This document shows positions 1-11,178 of a stretch of DNA of 64,000 bases, piece by piece. Position 1 is the stretch's first letter. The number at the start of each line of letters is the position of its first letter. The stretch covers positions 4,398,173 to 4,462,172 of the forward strand of contig NC_042533.1 of NCBI RefSeq assembly GCF_900963305.1. The letters are read 5' to 3'. The position numbers and the translations under genes are program-made. The stretch is from Echeneis naucrates (Eukaryota > Chordata > Actinopteri > Carangiformes > Echeneidae). The notes below the pieces were generated by a model. That model ran no database searches. It was not told where the DNA came from and saw nothing but the letters and a program-made list of their open reading frames with translations.

Positions 1-902
1 AGTCAATTTCGCACATTCAATTATCTGCTTCCTTTTAGGAAGTGTTGCATCTCTGTGACTGTCGTTACCACAAAAACACAAGATAAAGCCCCTTTATCAG
101 CCCTCCCTTTGGGTTAAATCCTGTTTGTGGTTCAATTTGCATTGTGCGCTTTACGATTTGTATTGCAGCTTATCATTTTTTTCTCCTGCAAGATTTAATT
201 TCATTAAATGGTAACCACAAATGAAATGGCATTCATTTTGAAAGGCTACAGCCAGCCATCAGTTGCACAACAGTATTCATAAAAACTGACTAACACTGAT
301 ATCAAAACAATGTAACTCAAGCAAACACAATATCCCACCAGTTCATACTGTTAACAGAAAATTATATCTGCCTGAGGCATAACCCCCCACTTAGTTTCCT
401 GTTTCAAAGCCACTGTTGCTGCTTCATTGTGACTGTTAGTTCTCTGGGTTATGAGAACTGTAAAAGCGTGAGAACAAGCTCTAAAATCAGTGGTATTAAA
501 TTGTGCCCAAATGAGGTGAAAAGACTATTAAAAATAAATTTCAATGTAGTGAAGTTCAGTAAAGCAGCACCACTAACTACAACTTCCATAATAAACCTGA
601 AACTAATCAGAAATCGGTGCGTTGTAAGCACCATGAAGATAAAACGCGTGGCAAAGCTACTGTACTGGCTTGTACTTAAAAGGGTGGGCAGGGAGTATAA
701 ACACAATTTTTAATTTGATAACCCCCAGAGCTGCTGAATTAAACTGCATTCGTTTTGTACCTAATAACTGGGAAGCTGAGACCAAATCTGGGGGAAAAAA
801 AGCACATGGAAGATTGAGGATTTTATCCATGTCCCTCACCCATTGTTAAGTAAGCGTTCTGCTACAGGAACCATCACACACCCAGCTCATCTTCAAACTC
901 AC

Positions 903-2515
903 CTGTCTTTTGGAGCTTCAGTTGTCTCACTCACATTTTTACCCAGACGTTCCCTGCATGTGACAAAGCAGCAAACATTATTTTGTGCCATTTCAAGTAA
1001 GGACTTGTGATCTTTGAGCCCTTTTCTTCTGTGGTAACGTCTGAACAAGCCAATCAGAGTGAAAATGATAATGCAGCAGCTCAAGCCTATGTGCTAATTC
1101 TGACTGTGCTGAGGTGGAAAAAGGAGTAAGCTCAGTTTGCTTCATTTACAACAGGACGATATGTTCTGTGGCAGAATAAATGTCTGTTATTAATTGTAGG
1201 TTACATCCATTATTCTAACTTCACTGTGAGAGACCACAGACTGTGGAAACACAGTTACCTCAGAGCTCTTTGTTCCTCCTCCAGTTGCTCTTTGACTGCC
1301 TTCAGTTCCTTCAGCAGAGCCGTGTCTGTGCCATTAACCCATGTGTACACTACATCAATAGGCATCGGCAGACAGAGCCTGCAAACAGAGATTCATATCA
1401 CTTAAGACAGTCCTCAAACTCCAAAGCTGTTATCCTTTATCCCTCCCCAGTGCTGCGAATAAGCATTGTCTTCATGCATGGCTACACCTCAACTAATTAT
1501 CTCTGTCCTCTGCCAAAGGAAGAGCACGGACAGTTTTCTTTCCTGTGAAGAAAGATTTCCGCAGTTTACACAATTTATGTATATGTTGTTTTTTTTTTTA
1601 CACATTAACGGTTGCAAATGACTTTCGCACTTCTAAAAACTACAACAATAGAAAACACTCAGCTTTGCAGTGTTAACATATTGGACTGAATAAAGGGGAG
1701 AGACATACATTCATTCATTCATAGATGTATTTTTCCTCACCGGCTCTGGAAAGATTTCCCACCCACATTGTCTCTATAGGAGTCGAACAGCACATGATAC
1801 TGGTCTCGGCTCCACTCCACCACCACCTGAAAGGAGAGGACACACATTACATGGTGCAGTCCTTTGCTGCATGTTGTCCACATGAGGATGCATCTAAAAT
1901 ACCAGCTGCAGCGAAGGCAGCAATCCCCACTGATCTCCATTACAGTTTTGTTTTTGGGTTTGTTTGTTTTTTTTTTTTTAATTTATTTTATGACTAAATC
2001 TGATCATCTTTAAAAGCTTTCCGTGGTATTCATAGAGCTTCCTCAGCAAAGAGGATTAACTCCCAACCCGGATGAATTTGCCATTTTACTTAAAACCTGC
2101 TGCTCCTGGGTGGTTTATTTTGGATCCGAATTTGGACCAGTACTTTACAGAATCGTTAAAAGTCTCACCCACAAATCTACAAGACGTTTTAGTTAAAAAG
2201 CGACAAGTCGAAAACTTTAAACTGGCGCTTTTTGAGCGGGATCTGGCGCGACGGTCCCTGAACACAACATAACGAGGCTCGGCGAAGACACAGCCCCGAA
2301 AAACAGCGCTCAAGAACCGGGCCGTTCTTGAGCTGGACCCGGCAGCCCGTGACTGTCTTGAAGAGGGGAAAAAAGCAGCTCACCTCCCCAAACTGAAAGG
2401 CGGAAACTATCATGAGGACGATCCCCCCGAAGCAGAGGTAGAGTCCGTATCGGTGGGACAGGCAGGTGTAGGTCTGCCTCTGGACGAGCTTCAGCACCGA
2501 GTTCACGACTACCAT
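903..2515 (-). CDS. gnptab: GNPTAB, N-acetylglucosamine-1-phosphotransferase alpha/beta, 5' part (coding exons 1-4)
   Basis: Encodes the Golgi enzyme precursor that transfers GlcNAc-1-phosphate to mannose on lysosomal hydrolases, the first step of the mannose-6-phosphate tag. Coding exons read on minus: 2515-2384, 1826-1741, 1378-1259 and 953-903. All junctions are GT-AG and phase-compatible, giving about 129 residues of a protein of roughly 1,250. Near the start, [18 protein letters not shown] precedes a hydrophobic signal anchor (about residues 25-40). [19 protein letters not shown] follows, and exon 3 holds [18 protein letters not shown], the first Stealth-family conserved motif. These match human GNPTAB closely. 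Exon 4 ([17 protein letters not shown]) is more divergent. The start at 2515 fits the fish-type N-terminus [10 protein letters not shown]; an in-frame ATG 10 codons upstream (2545) is an alternative. Later exons lie beyond the left edge. Upstream is CpG-rich DNA, then dram1 on the other strand. Confidence 0.95.
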
Positions 2516-4383
2516 GGTCCTCCGCGGCGAAGCATAGCGCTGCATGCATCCAGGAAAAGAAACTAACTAACAAACAAATAAACAAACACGGGGCTCAACA
2601 AAGAAAGTAAACATCCCAGACGAGCCGGACCTGTCAGCTGACCTGCCTGCCAGATTGTCTGACACATGACAACCAACCACACGTCTCCCGCTTCTTCGGC
2701 GGAGGCGGCGCGGCGGACCCTTCCCGGCCACCGTCGCCCCCTGCCGGTCAGGAGCAGACGCCTTCACGGGGGTCTCGTCATGTAGACAAGAATATGAGAA
2801 ATAAACTCTTTGGATTGCCCACAACATTATATTGTAAGATTAGCTCTACCTTTTTTATGGAGACCAGAGACTCGCTATCGCTTGTATTATTTTAAGAATT
2901 TGAAATGGCAAACATCAGGAAGCAACACAGAGGAACACGATCATTCATTTCTCCTGGCAGCTTTCAGGAAAGACAAATATTAGCTCTCCTAAAGTATCTG
3001 GCTCTTTTGTTGACACAAAGTTTTAGGTTAGCCAGTTTTATCTTTTCATGGTCAAATATAGTAGATTTTGATGTCAGCCTTTGTGTCTATTGTTTTTACT
3101 AATTGAATAAAACCTTCAAAAAGGAAACTCCCTTCTAAAATATAACTTCAATAAATAAAAAATACAAAAAAAAAAGGAAGTGGGATTTTAAAAGTGTTAT
3201 GGCTTGAATTATGGCGTGCACTCAGATGAAATATTTGGATCCTAAAGAGTTAAGTTAAAGTTTTCTTTAACTTCCTCCTTAAAAGTTGAATGGAACGTGT
3301 AAAATGTAAGTTAACTTCAGTGTTTGGCTCTTCAGCTCCATTTGGATTTATATGAGTCATTTCCAGAGCATCTTTCAAACAAGCCAAAGTCCCTCTCCAT
3401 GATCTCTCTTCTTCAAACTGAGGAGCTGCCTTGTTGCTGGTCTGCTGTTAGACTGCTTGTCTGTTGAGTCAGGAGTCGGCGGGAAAAAAGACCTTTTCAA
3501 TAAACAGTTTCTAAAGGTTATCACCAAGTCAGGCACTTCACATTGCTTTGGTAACAAAAGCCAACCCCGCTCCACAGTGTAAGAAAAAACTATTTTAGAA
3601 GTGTTAGTGAGAGACTTCTGGCTGTGAGCCTCCACCACATGCTCCGGGCCTATCTTCAGTATCTTTGGCTCAGTCCCACGGCTCCTGTGATCCAAATCGA
3701 CTCCATTACTGGAAAACTTCACCTCATCTACCCCATCATTTAAAACATACAACAACTACTAATGCCTGGAACCTGAAAATTTGCAAACTGAAATGTTATT
3801 GGGCCTTTGGCATTTCCTGTTTCCTTCTCAAGTGGCAGACCACCATCAAAGCATCATGCACTATGAAATGAACCCATATTTTCCCTGAAATGGGGCCATC
3901 TTTTTTATATATTTATTTTTTTATGAAATCCTGTTTCACAACGTGAAACTACAAGATCATAAAATAATTTAGATAACTTTTATTTATTGTCTCAGGGGCT
4001 AACCTGAGCGAAAGTAGTTTCTGCATCTTCCTGTTGCTGTTACTGGCAGTGACACGTTCAGGCTCACCAGAAAAAAGGGTTTTTCTTCAGACAGATGTGA
4101 GGAGGAAGGAGAAGAGCTGGATATAACGGGTGGTTTATTTGCATAGACCGGCCTGCCCATGGGGAGTCGAATAGGGGAAGAAGTTACTGTAACTGTATAT
4201 GAGTTTATTGTCTGAGGTCAAGTTCATTCTTGTGCAGCAACCACCACATGCCAGGACCAGTTGCGTGGAAAGGTGGATTTTTTAAAAAATCACTGCTTTT
4301 CTTTTTCTTCGTATGGATCACTTTCTTCTGTTTCAAGGGGCGACAGCGTTTTCTCCAAGTTCCGCGTCCAACCTGAGTCGGAG
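2516..4383. other. gnptab-dram1 divergent intergenic region
   Basis: Sequence between the two divergent starts. The first 250 bases are CpG-rich and probably hold the gnptab promoter and 5'UTR, including a CTCF-like word at 2735-2750. The rest is AT-rich and shows no convincing exon. The dram1 5'UTR should lie just before 4384, but I cannot fix its start. Confidence 0.6.
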
Positions 4384-6298
4384 ATGTTTTGGTTCATGCA
4401 GGGACTCTGCTTTCTGCCAGTGCTCCTGGTCATCTGTTCCTCCAGCACTTTTATTATTTCATATGTGATCGCAGTTTTCAGGAAAGATGTCGATGTGATA
4501 TTTCCATATATCAGGTAAGGTTTAATCACACACAGCGCGACTTTGCGGATAAGATCCATCTACAGAGTATATAATATTCTCTTTAATCTCCATAATAGAT
4601 TATATGTGAGATGAGAAATATAAACATCTGAGTGTTTTATGCTCATGGAGTGACTTCTTTTTTTTTACAAACCAGAGCAGAGTTGTGCTCAAAGGCCGAT
4701 TTTAGTTTCGTTTTTCCTGTGTGAACGTAGCTGGTACCCAAACTCCAGCTGCGCCAAAACAGCTGCTGTGAGAGGAACTTCTTCTCACTTCTCCCTTTAA
4801 AATTAGACCTGTGCTTTATGAACTGTGTACATACTGAGATAAAATCGCAAACAGTAAAGTAAATAGCTCCACCGTGGCGCCTCTCGGACTGTAAAAAAGC
4901 CAAATGTCGTCTCTCTGCTCAGTGACACAGGTGCGTTGCCCCCAGAGAGCTGCATATTTGGCCTGATGACCTTCATCTCTGCATGTGCAGGTAATTTCTC
5001 ACCCTTTCACTTCACTTCTTCCACTTCTGAAGCAATACTGGGTTTTCTCCAGGGAGGGACCGGGCAAGCTCTCCAGAGATTATTAGTCACATTTCCCATT
5101 TTTTGAGAAAATGAAAGCAGAATGTCAGAGTGGGGAGTCCACAGAGGTCTGCTGACTTGTGGTGGAAAATCCTCTGCAACAGGAGCTGCCACCATCTATG
5201 CCAGATACAAGTTTGTGGAGAAGCTGATCGAGGACACCAGCCTGCACTCGTCGTGTCTGAATAAAGTCGGTCTGGGCCTTGGATTGTTCTCCTGTTTCTG
5301 TATGTGCATCGTTGCAACTTTCCAGGTTTGTCTCCACAACTGGTTCTTGTCCTGATCGCGTAGATGTAACGTTTAACAGCATATTGTGATCTGTGATTGC
5401 AGGAGCTGACGCTGAGATATGCCCATGATGCAGGAGCTCTGCTGTTCTTCCTGTCTGGTGTCTCCTATATAATTGTCCAGTCTGTCTTATCTTACTGGTT
5501 CCATCCATTTGGATGCTTCAGCGGTGTGTTTCAAGCACGTGTGGGCCTCTCCGTCCTCGCTACTTTGGCACTTTTCCCCAGTATCCTTTCACCGCAGCTG
5601 TGAGAACACAAAGCAAAAGATGCTCTTGGTCTCCTGACTTTCTTCCTGTTCTATAAAAATACACCAGATGTGTGAACCAGGAACTTAAGCTTTATGATTG
5701 CAACATTACTAATTTGTGATCATCATTAGAGCCATTGCATCACAGATGCATGTGATATTGCTCTCCTTGCACATCCAAATGATTTTTTTCCTTCATGGAT
5801 AATCCAGCTGTCATCTGTGCCATTTTTGTAGAACAAACCAAACTGCACAGAGAGAGCGGAGAGGCGGTAAGAAAATATTTCAATAATGAACATCTGCCCT
5901 TTTTCATCATCTTTATAGTGAGAAGTTGTTGAGTGAACGTTTGTATACTCTGAGCTGAGACATGAAATGTTGGATTGAGTTTTGGGAAATTGTGGTGGAA
6001 GAAATAATGGTGAGATAAATCAATAATGACTGTAACTTAAATTCCAATGCTGAGTGTGGACTGACCTTGTCGCTCTCTCAGGATTATCCTTACCATCTAG
6101 CCAGCGCTGTGTGTGAGTGGGTTACTGCCTTCAGCTTCATTTTCTTCTTCCTCACGTACATCGACGATTTTAAAGTGAGTAACAGACCATTAAACTGAAT
6201 ATCGTCTCCTTTTCTTAGCAGCAGGAGATTCTTATTTCTTTGCCTTTTACTTTCCACAGCTGTTTACTTTACAAGTGAACACGGAGTTTCAGGACTAG
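4384..6298 (+). CDS. dram1: DRAM1, damage-regulated autophagy modulator, complete
   Basis: A multipass lysosomal membrane protein of the DRAM/Frag1/SFK1 family; human DRAM1 is p53-induced and links stress to autophagy and apoptosis. Seven coding exons: 4384-4514, 4923-4990, 5183-5325, 5403-5580, 5808-5866, 6082-6174 and 6260-6298. They join in frame to 236 aa (human 238). Hallmarks are FIISYVIAV in the first membrane segment, DTGALPPESCIFG in the first loop, ATIYARYK, CMCIVATFQELTLRYAHDAGALLFF, and a C-terminal AVCEWVTAFSFIFFFLTYIDDF. About six hydrophobic segments are visible. The start is the first ATG that gives the family-typical hydrophobic N-terminus. A polyadenylation signal lies at 7127-7132. 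It sits divergent to gnptab and convergent with washc3, as in human 12q23. Confidence 0.95.
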
Positions 6299-7126
6299 TC
6301 TTGTTCCCCAACTCCCAGCACAAGTTTGACTGAACAAGTATTTTCATGGCAGTTTTTTTTTTACACTTGACTGAATGTGTTAGAATACTTTTTATATATT
6401 TATATTTATACATGACCACTTACTGCCACACCCTGGATCTTTATACTGTACATTCATAAAATTGCAAATCATTTTACAAGTGTCCTTATTGCCACCAGTG
6501 TTCCGTCAAATATGGCTTTGCACTTTTGACCCTTGGACACAGCTTGACTGGCGTGTGATCACCAATAAGAGAAGTTCATCATGTTGTGAGCACATGATCT
6601 CTATGCATCTGGCTTCCTATGATTACCACGGTGTTGACACATTGCTGTGGGTGTGTGGTCTTTACAGAAAATCATCAGAGGTGCTTTGAATACCGTAAAT
6701 GGAAGCTCTTTTATCTACAACAAGAAACTGCTGGTTTTTTCCACAGAGGTTGTATTTTCTGATATGATACTGTTGTTGAACACATTAGCACAGTCCTTCC
6801 CAAATCCACAGCTGTTTTGCACTGGTACAAATAATCACTGAGGATGTTAGAAAAACCAAGGACACGAGGACAGACACTTTGGAGACCCTTTTGAGGCAGA
6901 TGGAGGGGGGTTGTTGTTGGTGAGATATGACACCGCCAGTGTCGGAAATCAAACTTTACCTACAAGCTGATTCAGGTGTAGAACATGAGAGATTTTCTGC
7001 TGAAGAAGTTCAGGTCACTACACATACTGTATTTACAAGGGAAATGTTTTTTAACTCAGTTGCTTTTAATGTTTTTGCTTGTGATGTTAGTAATTGATGT
7101 TAATGATTGAAACAGCTGAGCTGAAT

Positions 7127-7132
7127 AATAAA
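7127..7132 (+). promoter_or_regulatory. Putative dram1 polyadenylation signal
   Basis: AATAAA about 830 bases after the dram1 stop codon. It implies a 3'UTR of about 0.85 kb. Confidence 0.5.
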
Positions 7133-8352
7133 GAAACACTTTTTAAAACTCCATGAATCTTTATTACAGGCAAACTCACAGATCCAACAGTTGTTGCCTT
7201 TGCAAACAAAACGCTCTCCAGTTGTCTTCACAGTCACTTGGGTGGGATGCCTATCAACACAAATATTAGCGAAGCCTATAAAGTTTTAAAATCTCGATAT
7301 TGTGTTAATCTACTGAACTATTTGACACGTTCTTGCATGTTCACAGTTCTGATCAAAGTAACGAAAAAGCGTGAAACACAAATGTTATTATTACTGCTTT
7401 ACTTGCTAGTGCAACTTTGTCTAGTCTTCACTCTATGGATAAATATAAATCTAAAGGAGAGGCAAATAAAATATTACTAGTCATTATTTATTGACTTTTA
7501 TATCATAACTCAAAGACATACAGCTGCTTTGGAGAGTATTCAGATTTCTTTGAAATTGACCGAGTTAAATGAGAGAAACATATTTAAAATTAAATCCATG
7601 ATACAATAAACTGCAAATACTGAAGAGGTCAGAATTCCTTCCAAAGCCAATAATGTTGTCGAAACAATGGCAAATTAACAAATGAATCATCAAGGCAAAC
7701 AGATTTGAATACTGGAATTACATTTAACTCCACTGCAGCTTGTTTCCAATATCCTGTAGTAAAATGAACAGTTTTACTTTTGTTTTGTAAATTTCATTTT
7801 ATATACAGAAACATAAACAAAAACTACTTCTGCTTGTTCACAATACAGCTGCTTTAAAATGTAAGGAAACCGAAAAAACTAACCTCTAGAGTGACTTAAA
7901 AGCTCAAGTGGTTTCCCAAAACAGGTTTGTGGTACATAGATAATTTATAATAGAACATATATTTCATACATATTTTTTTCAACTTCACCTGGACGCTGCG
8001 ACAAAAAGGAACTACTAAGGATGAGTTAAGACTATGATAATGATGACTCTACCACAGAAGATCTATAACTACTAATTTTGTGGAGGAGCAATTGCCACTA
8101 CTAAGTTCTGACCAAACAACAGGGAAAATTATTCCCTCATTTTGAAGTGAATTATAAAAAATCTAAATGGTGAATCAGGTATCAAAGTCAAAGGGGTCTG
8201 ATTGACCAACAGTAGAACCATGCCAGCTCATTTAGTCTGAAATTACAATCAGGTTGTCTTGACCAGGCACCTTTATCTCTACCTTGGGAGTTACATTCCT
8301 TGGCAGGCACTCTGCAAAAACATCCTCCGCCAACAGGCCGATGATGAGGATG
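7133..8352. other. dram1-washc3 convergent intergenic region
   Basis: AT-rich DNA between the two gene 3' ends. It presumably includes the washc3 3'UTR on the minus strand. I see no exon, RNA gene or recognisable repeat. Confidence 0.5.
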
Positions 8353-9798
8353 TCAGTCACTGAAAGACGATTCGCTATCAGAGCTGGTGGCAGCAACATC
8401 TAGATCCTCCGTGCTTCTCGTCCCTCCATCGGGGACTGGAGCATCCGGTGTGCTACAACCAGCAGTGAGGGAATCATTATTGGTCAGTTTAACAAATGAG
8501 CCTTGAACACAGACACAGATATGATAACATGTTAATGTAACTGTTGAACACTTACTCAAGCAAGTTGGGATCCAAACCCTCCATGACCATTTTATTCCTG
8601 ATAGCCATAACTGGAACCCCCTGTTACAGATTGAACATGCATTATAAATATACATACAAAACTTTGTATCTCCACAATATATATGCAGGTGACATAACAG
8701 ACTCACCACTTGGACCATTTTCAGGTATCGGGCGTAACGTGGGTCCTTGGCCACTGTCATGACATTCTCTTCAGCTTCTTCTGCTTTCTGCAATGGTGCA
8801 GCTTCTGGTGGTGTCTGTGTGGGCTGCAGAAGGAGACATTCAAATTCATGAGGCGGCATGAAATAACATGGTGTAGATGGAAGTGGAGATGCTTTAGCTT
8901 ATTGCGTGTATCTACCTCTGGGGGTGGTAGGTTCGCTGTTGCTGGACCACCCATTTGGCTCTGACTGGCAGTAGTAGGTCCATTAGCCTGTGCAGTTTGC
9001 TGCTGACTAACTCCATCTACTGTGACGTCCTCCAGTCCAGGAATGGAGGACAGCTGTTCAACATAAAATATTTACATATAAGACAAGTTTATGCACATGA
9101 CATTCAATGCACACAGAGATGGCACCGGTTCAACAACTCACCTTAGCTTCCAGAATGCACAGAGTGGTTTCAATCTGCTGTATGCGTAGAGATATGTTTG
9201 CAAGTTTCTGCAGGAAAGAAGTTTTAGAGTTCAGAGTGGAATCAAAGTTTTGGTTTGACCTCAGCATGATACCAGAAGCAACGATGTGAAGGTGAGCAGC
9301 ACAAACCTCTTCACATACTGTGGAGAAGCGGTTCAGAAACCGAACTGTGTGAACCACAAACTGATTAAGATAAGCAACAATTCTTCTCTGTTGAATGGCA
9401 GGAACCTGAATGAAAACAGAGAAATTAACTAAAGTCACAGCAGTCAGAAGTGGAACAGCTACCAAGAGTGTAATATGCTGAGAAAACCCTCTAAATGACA
9501 CATTTTATACAGCCTTGTTGTCTATGTGCTATAAATATCTTTACTCTTTTAACCGAGGATCTTCACTTAGTGTAAAGTCACATCTGTCATACTAAAATAT
9601 TGACAGTTGAATCCTCCACACTTCCTGATGTAGCTTCCTGAAAGCATTTTTTAAATCACGACATCTGTCATGTAGCTCTGCTTTGACTCGTTTCTTCTTG
9701 TTTGCTCAGTGAATGAACATTTAGCTGTTAGCCAGCCAAACACAAACCTTAGTGAGATCAACTCCAGAGCCGACAATCGGCAGCCCGTCTTCGTCCAT
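8353..9798 (-). CDS. washc3: WASHC3 (CCDC53), WASH complex subunit 3, complete
   Basis: A small coiled-coil subunit of the WASH complex, which activates Arp2/3 on endosomes for retromer-dependent sorting. Seven exons on minus: 9798-9748, 9405-9307, 9207-9142, 9053-8916, 8823-8707, 8620-8556 and 8452-8353. All phases agree and the product is 211 aa (human 194). The N-terminus MDEDGLPIVGSGVDLTK, then VPAIQQRRIVAYLNQFVVHT, RIQQIETTL, TVAKDPRYARYLKMVQV and the acidic tail SSDSESSFSD are diagnostic. The variable middle, encoded by exon 4, is Gln/Thr/Pro-rich and longer than in human, which accounts for the extra length. The start lies about 150 bases from a CRE-containing element shared with the divergent zinc-finger gene. 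Confidence 0.95.
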
Positions 9799-9945
9799 CT
9801 TGGATTTATAACACTCCCTGTAGGTTCAGTAGCCGTTTGAGTGTTAAGTGTTTGAAACAAAACTAAAGACAAATCTATACATTAAAAAAATATATTAACA
9901 AAAAGGCATTTCCTCGAGGAGGCGTCTCATGTGATTCTTCGCTCG

Positions 9946-9970
9946 TGACGTCACGCGCAGCTGTCGCGAG
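9946..9970. promoter_or_regulatory. CRE/ATF site plus CGCGAG element in the washc3/zinc-finger divergent promoter
   Basis: A perfect palindromic TGACGTCA at 9946-9953 is followed 10 bases later by TCGCGAG (9964-9970), resembling the TCTCGCGAGA core-promoter element. It lies in GC-rich DNA between washc3 (start 9798, minus) and the zinc-finger gene on plus. Such pairs are common in housekeeping bidirectional promoters. The motif is seen; its activity is inferred. Confidence 0.5.
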
Positions 9971-10858
9971 ACTTCAGAACCAACGGGATTTAGAAATTCG
10001 AACGTTTATTTTGAAATCCGTTGGGAAATGAAAATATCCGGTGCTGCGCGATAATTAATTCGAGTGTTTTCCGCCTTTTCTTCAAACATGCACGATATTT
10101 TAGTAAGTGTTTTGACTAAATGCGAATGGAATGAAAGCGTGATATCGAGAGACGAGTGGAAAAACGGGGTAAGAAAATGTAATAGCAGCAGACGACCATG
10201 TAAAAGAGTATATACGAATTTAATGCTTTTAATAACAATGAGTTTAAGTGTAGTAAAATTCAAATTAATCATCATAGGATATGTAATTGAAGTTCTCAGA
10301 CCACTACATATTTCATTAATATGAGTTGGTTTAATTTTTTAAAAAGTATATTGAACAAATGGAGTATTGGAAATTCACTCAACTGATTGATTCAATGAAG
10401 ATATTAAAACAACTAAAGGACCATATTAACCGACTTCCAAACATGCACTGTCTGAGAGTTAAAGCTCTCATAGTCTTGTTTTCTGTAGAAAACGTCTCTT
10501 GAATTTACTGTCTTTATGTTTTCATAGTCAAAACAGTGCTAACATTATTATTGCATTTTTAAAAAGTATAAAGGGAAGCAACGATCAGTTTTCTGCAGCC
10601 TAAAAAATCTTATGTATGATGAAAGTTAATGAATTAGCTTGATGATATATTTTGAAAGTGCATATTCTGTGCACCAAGCGGATTTTGTATTTGTAGGGAG
10701 AGAAGCTGCACATGTCAGACCTTTATTTTGAAAAGAGGAAACGCAGGACAAGAATTAACGCTCTCGGTGTTTGCGTCCTGTCAGCGCATGTTAGCCTTTT
10801 AACCACAAACCAGCATTTTACGTGTGTTTTTCAACGCTGCAGGACCAATTCTGCACCA

Positions 10859-11131
10859 ATGGAGCTCCTGGAGTCAACAGAGAAGATAAATGGTATGTAC
10901 AGTAATGTTGTGCTGCAGCTGTAACGAAATAAGGCCAAGTTTATGTTAGACAGACAGTTAACCGGACCCGTCTATTTAAAGGAATTGACACTTGTATAAC
11001 CTGCAAGTCCTCTCCCGATGCAGTATTGGCTATCTTGCTATATTCTGATTTGAAATGTTATTAGTGTGTATTATAACTCATAGTTTTTTAAGATAAACTC
11101 ATTTTCTTACGTGCTTTGTAAATTTGTAGTG

Positions 11132-11178
<47 letters not shown>

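Noticed and set aside
429-713. Overlapping frames of 94 and 85 codons on opposite strands near the left edge
   Set aside because: They lie in a gnptab intron and show no recognisable protein.
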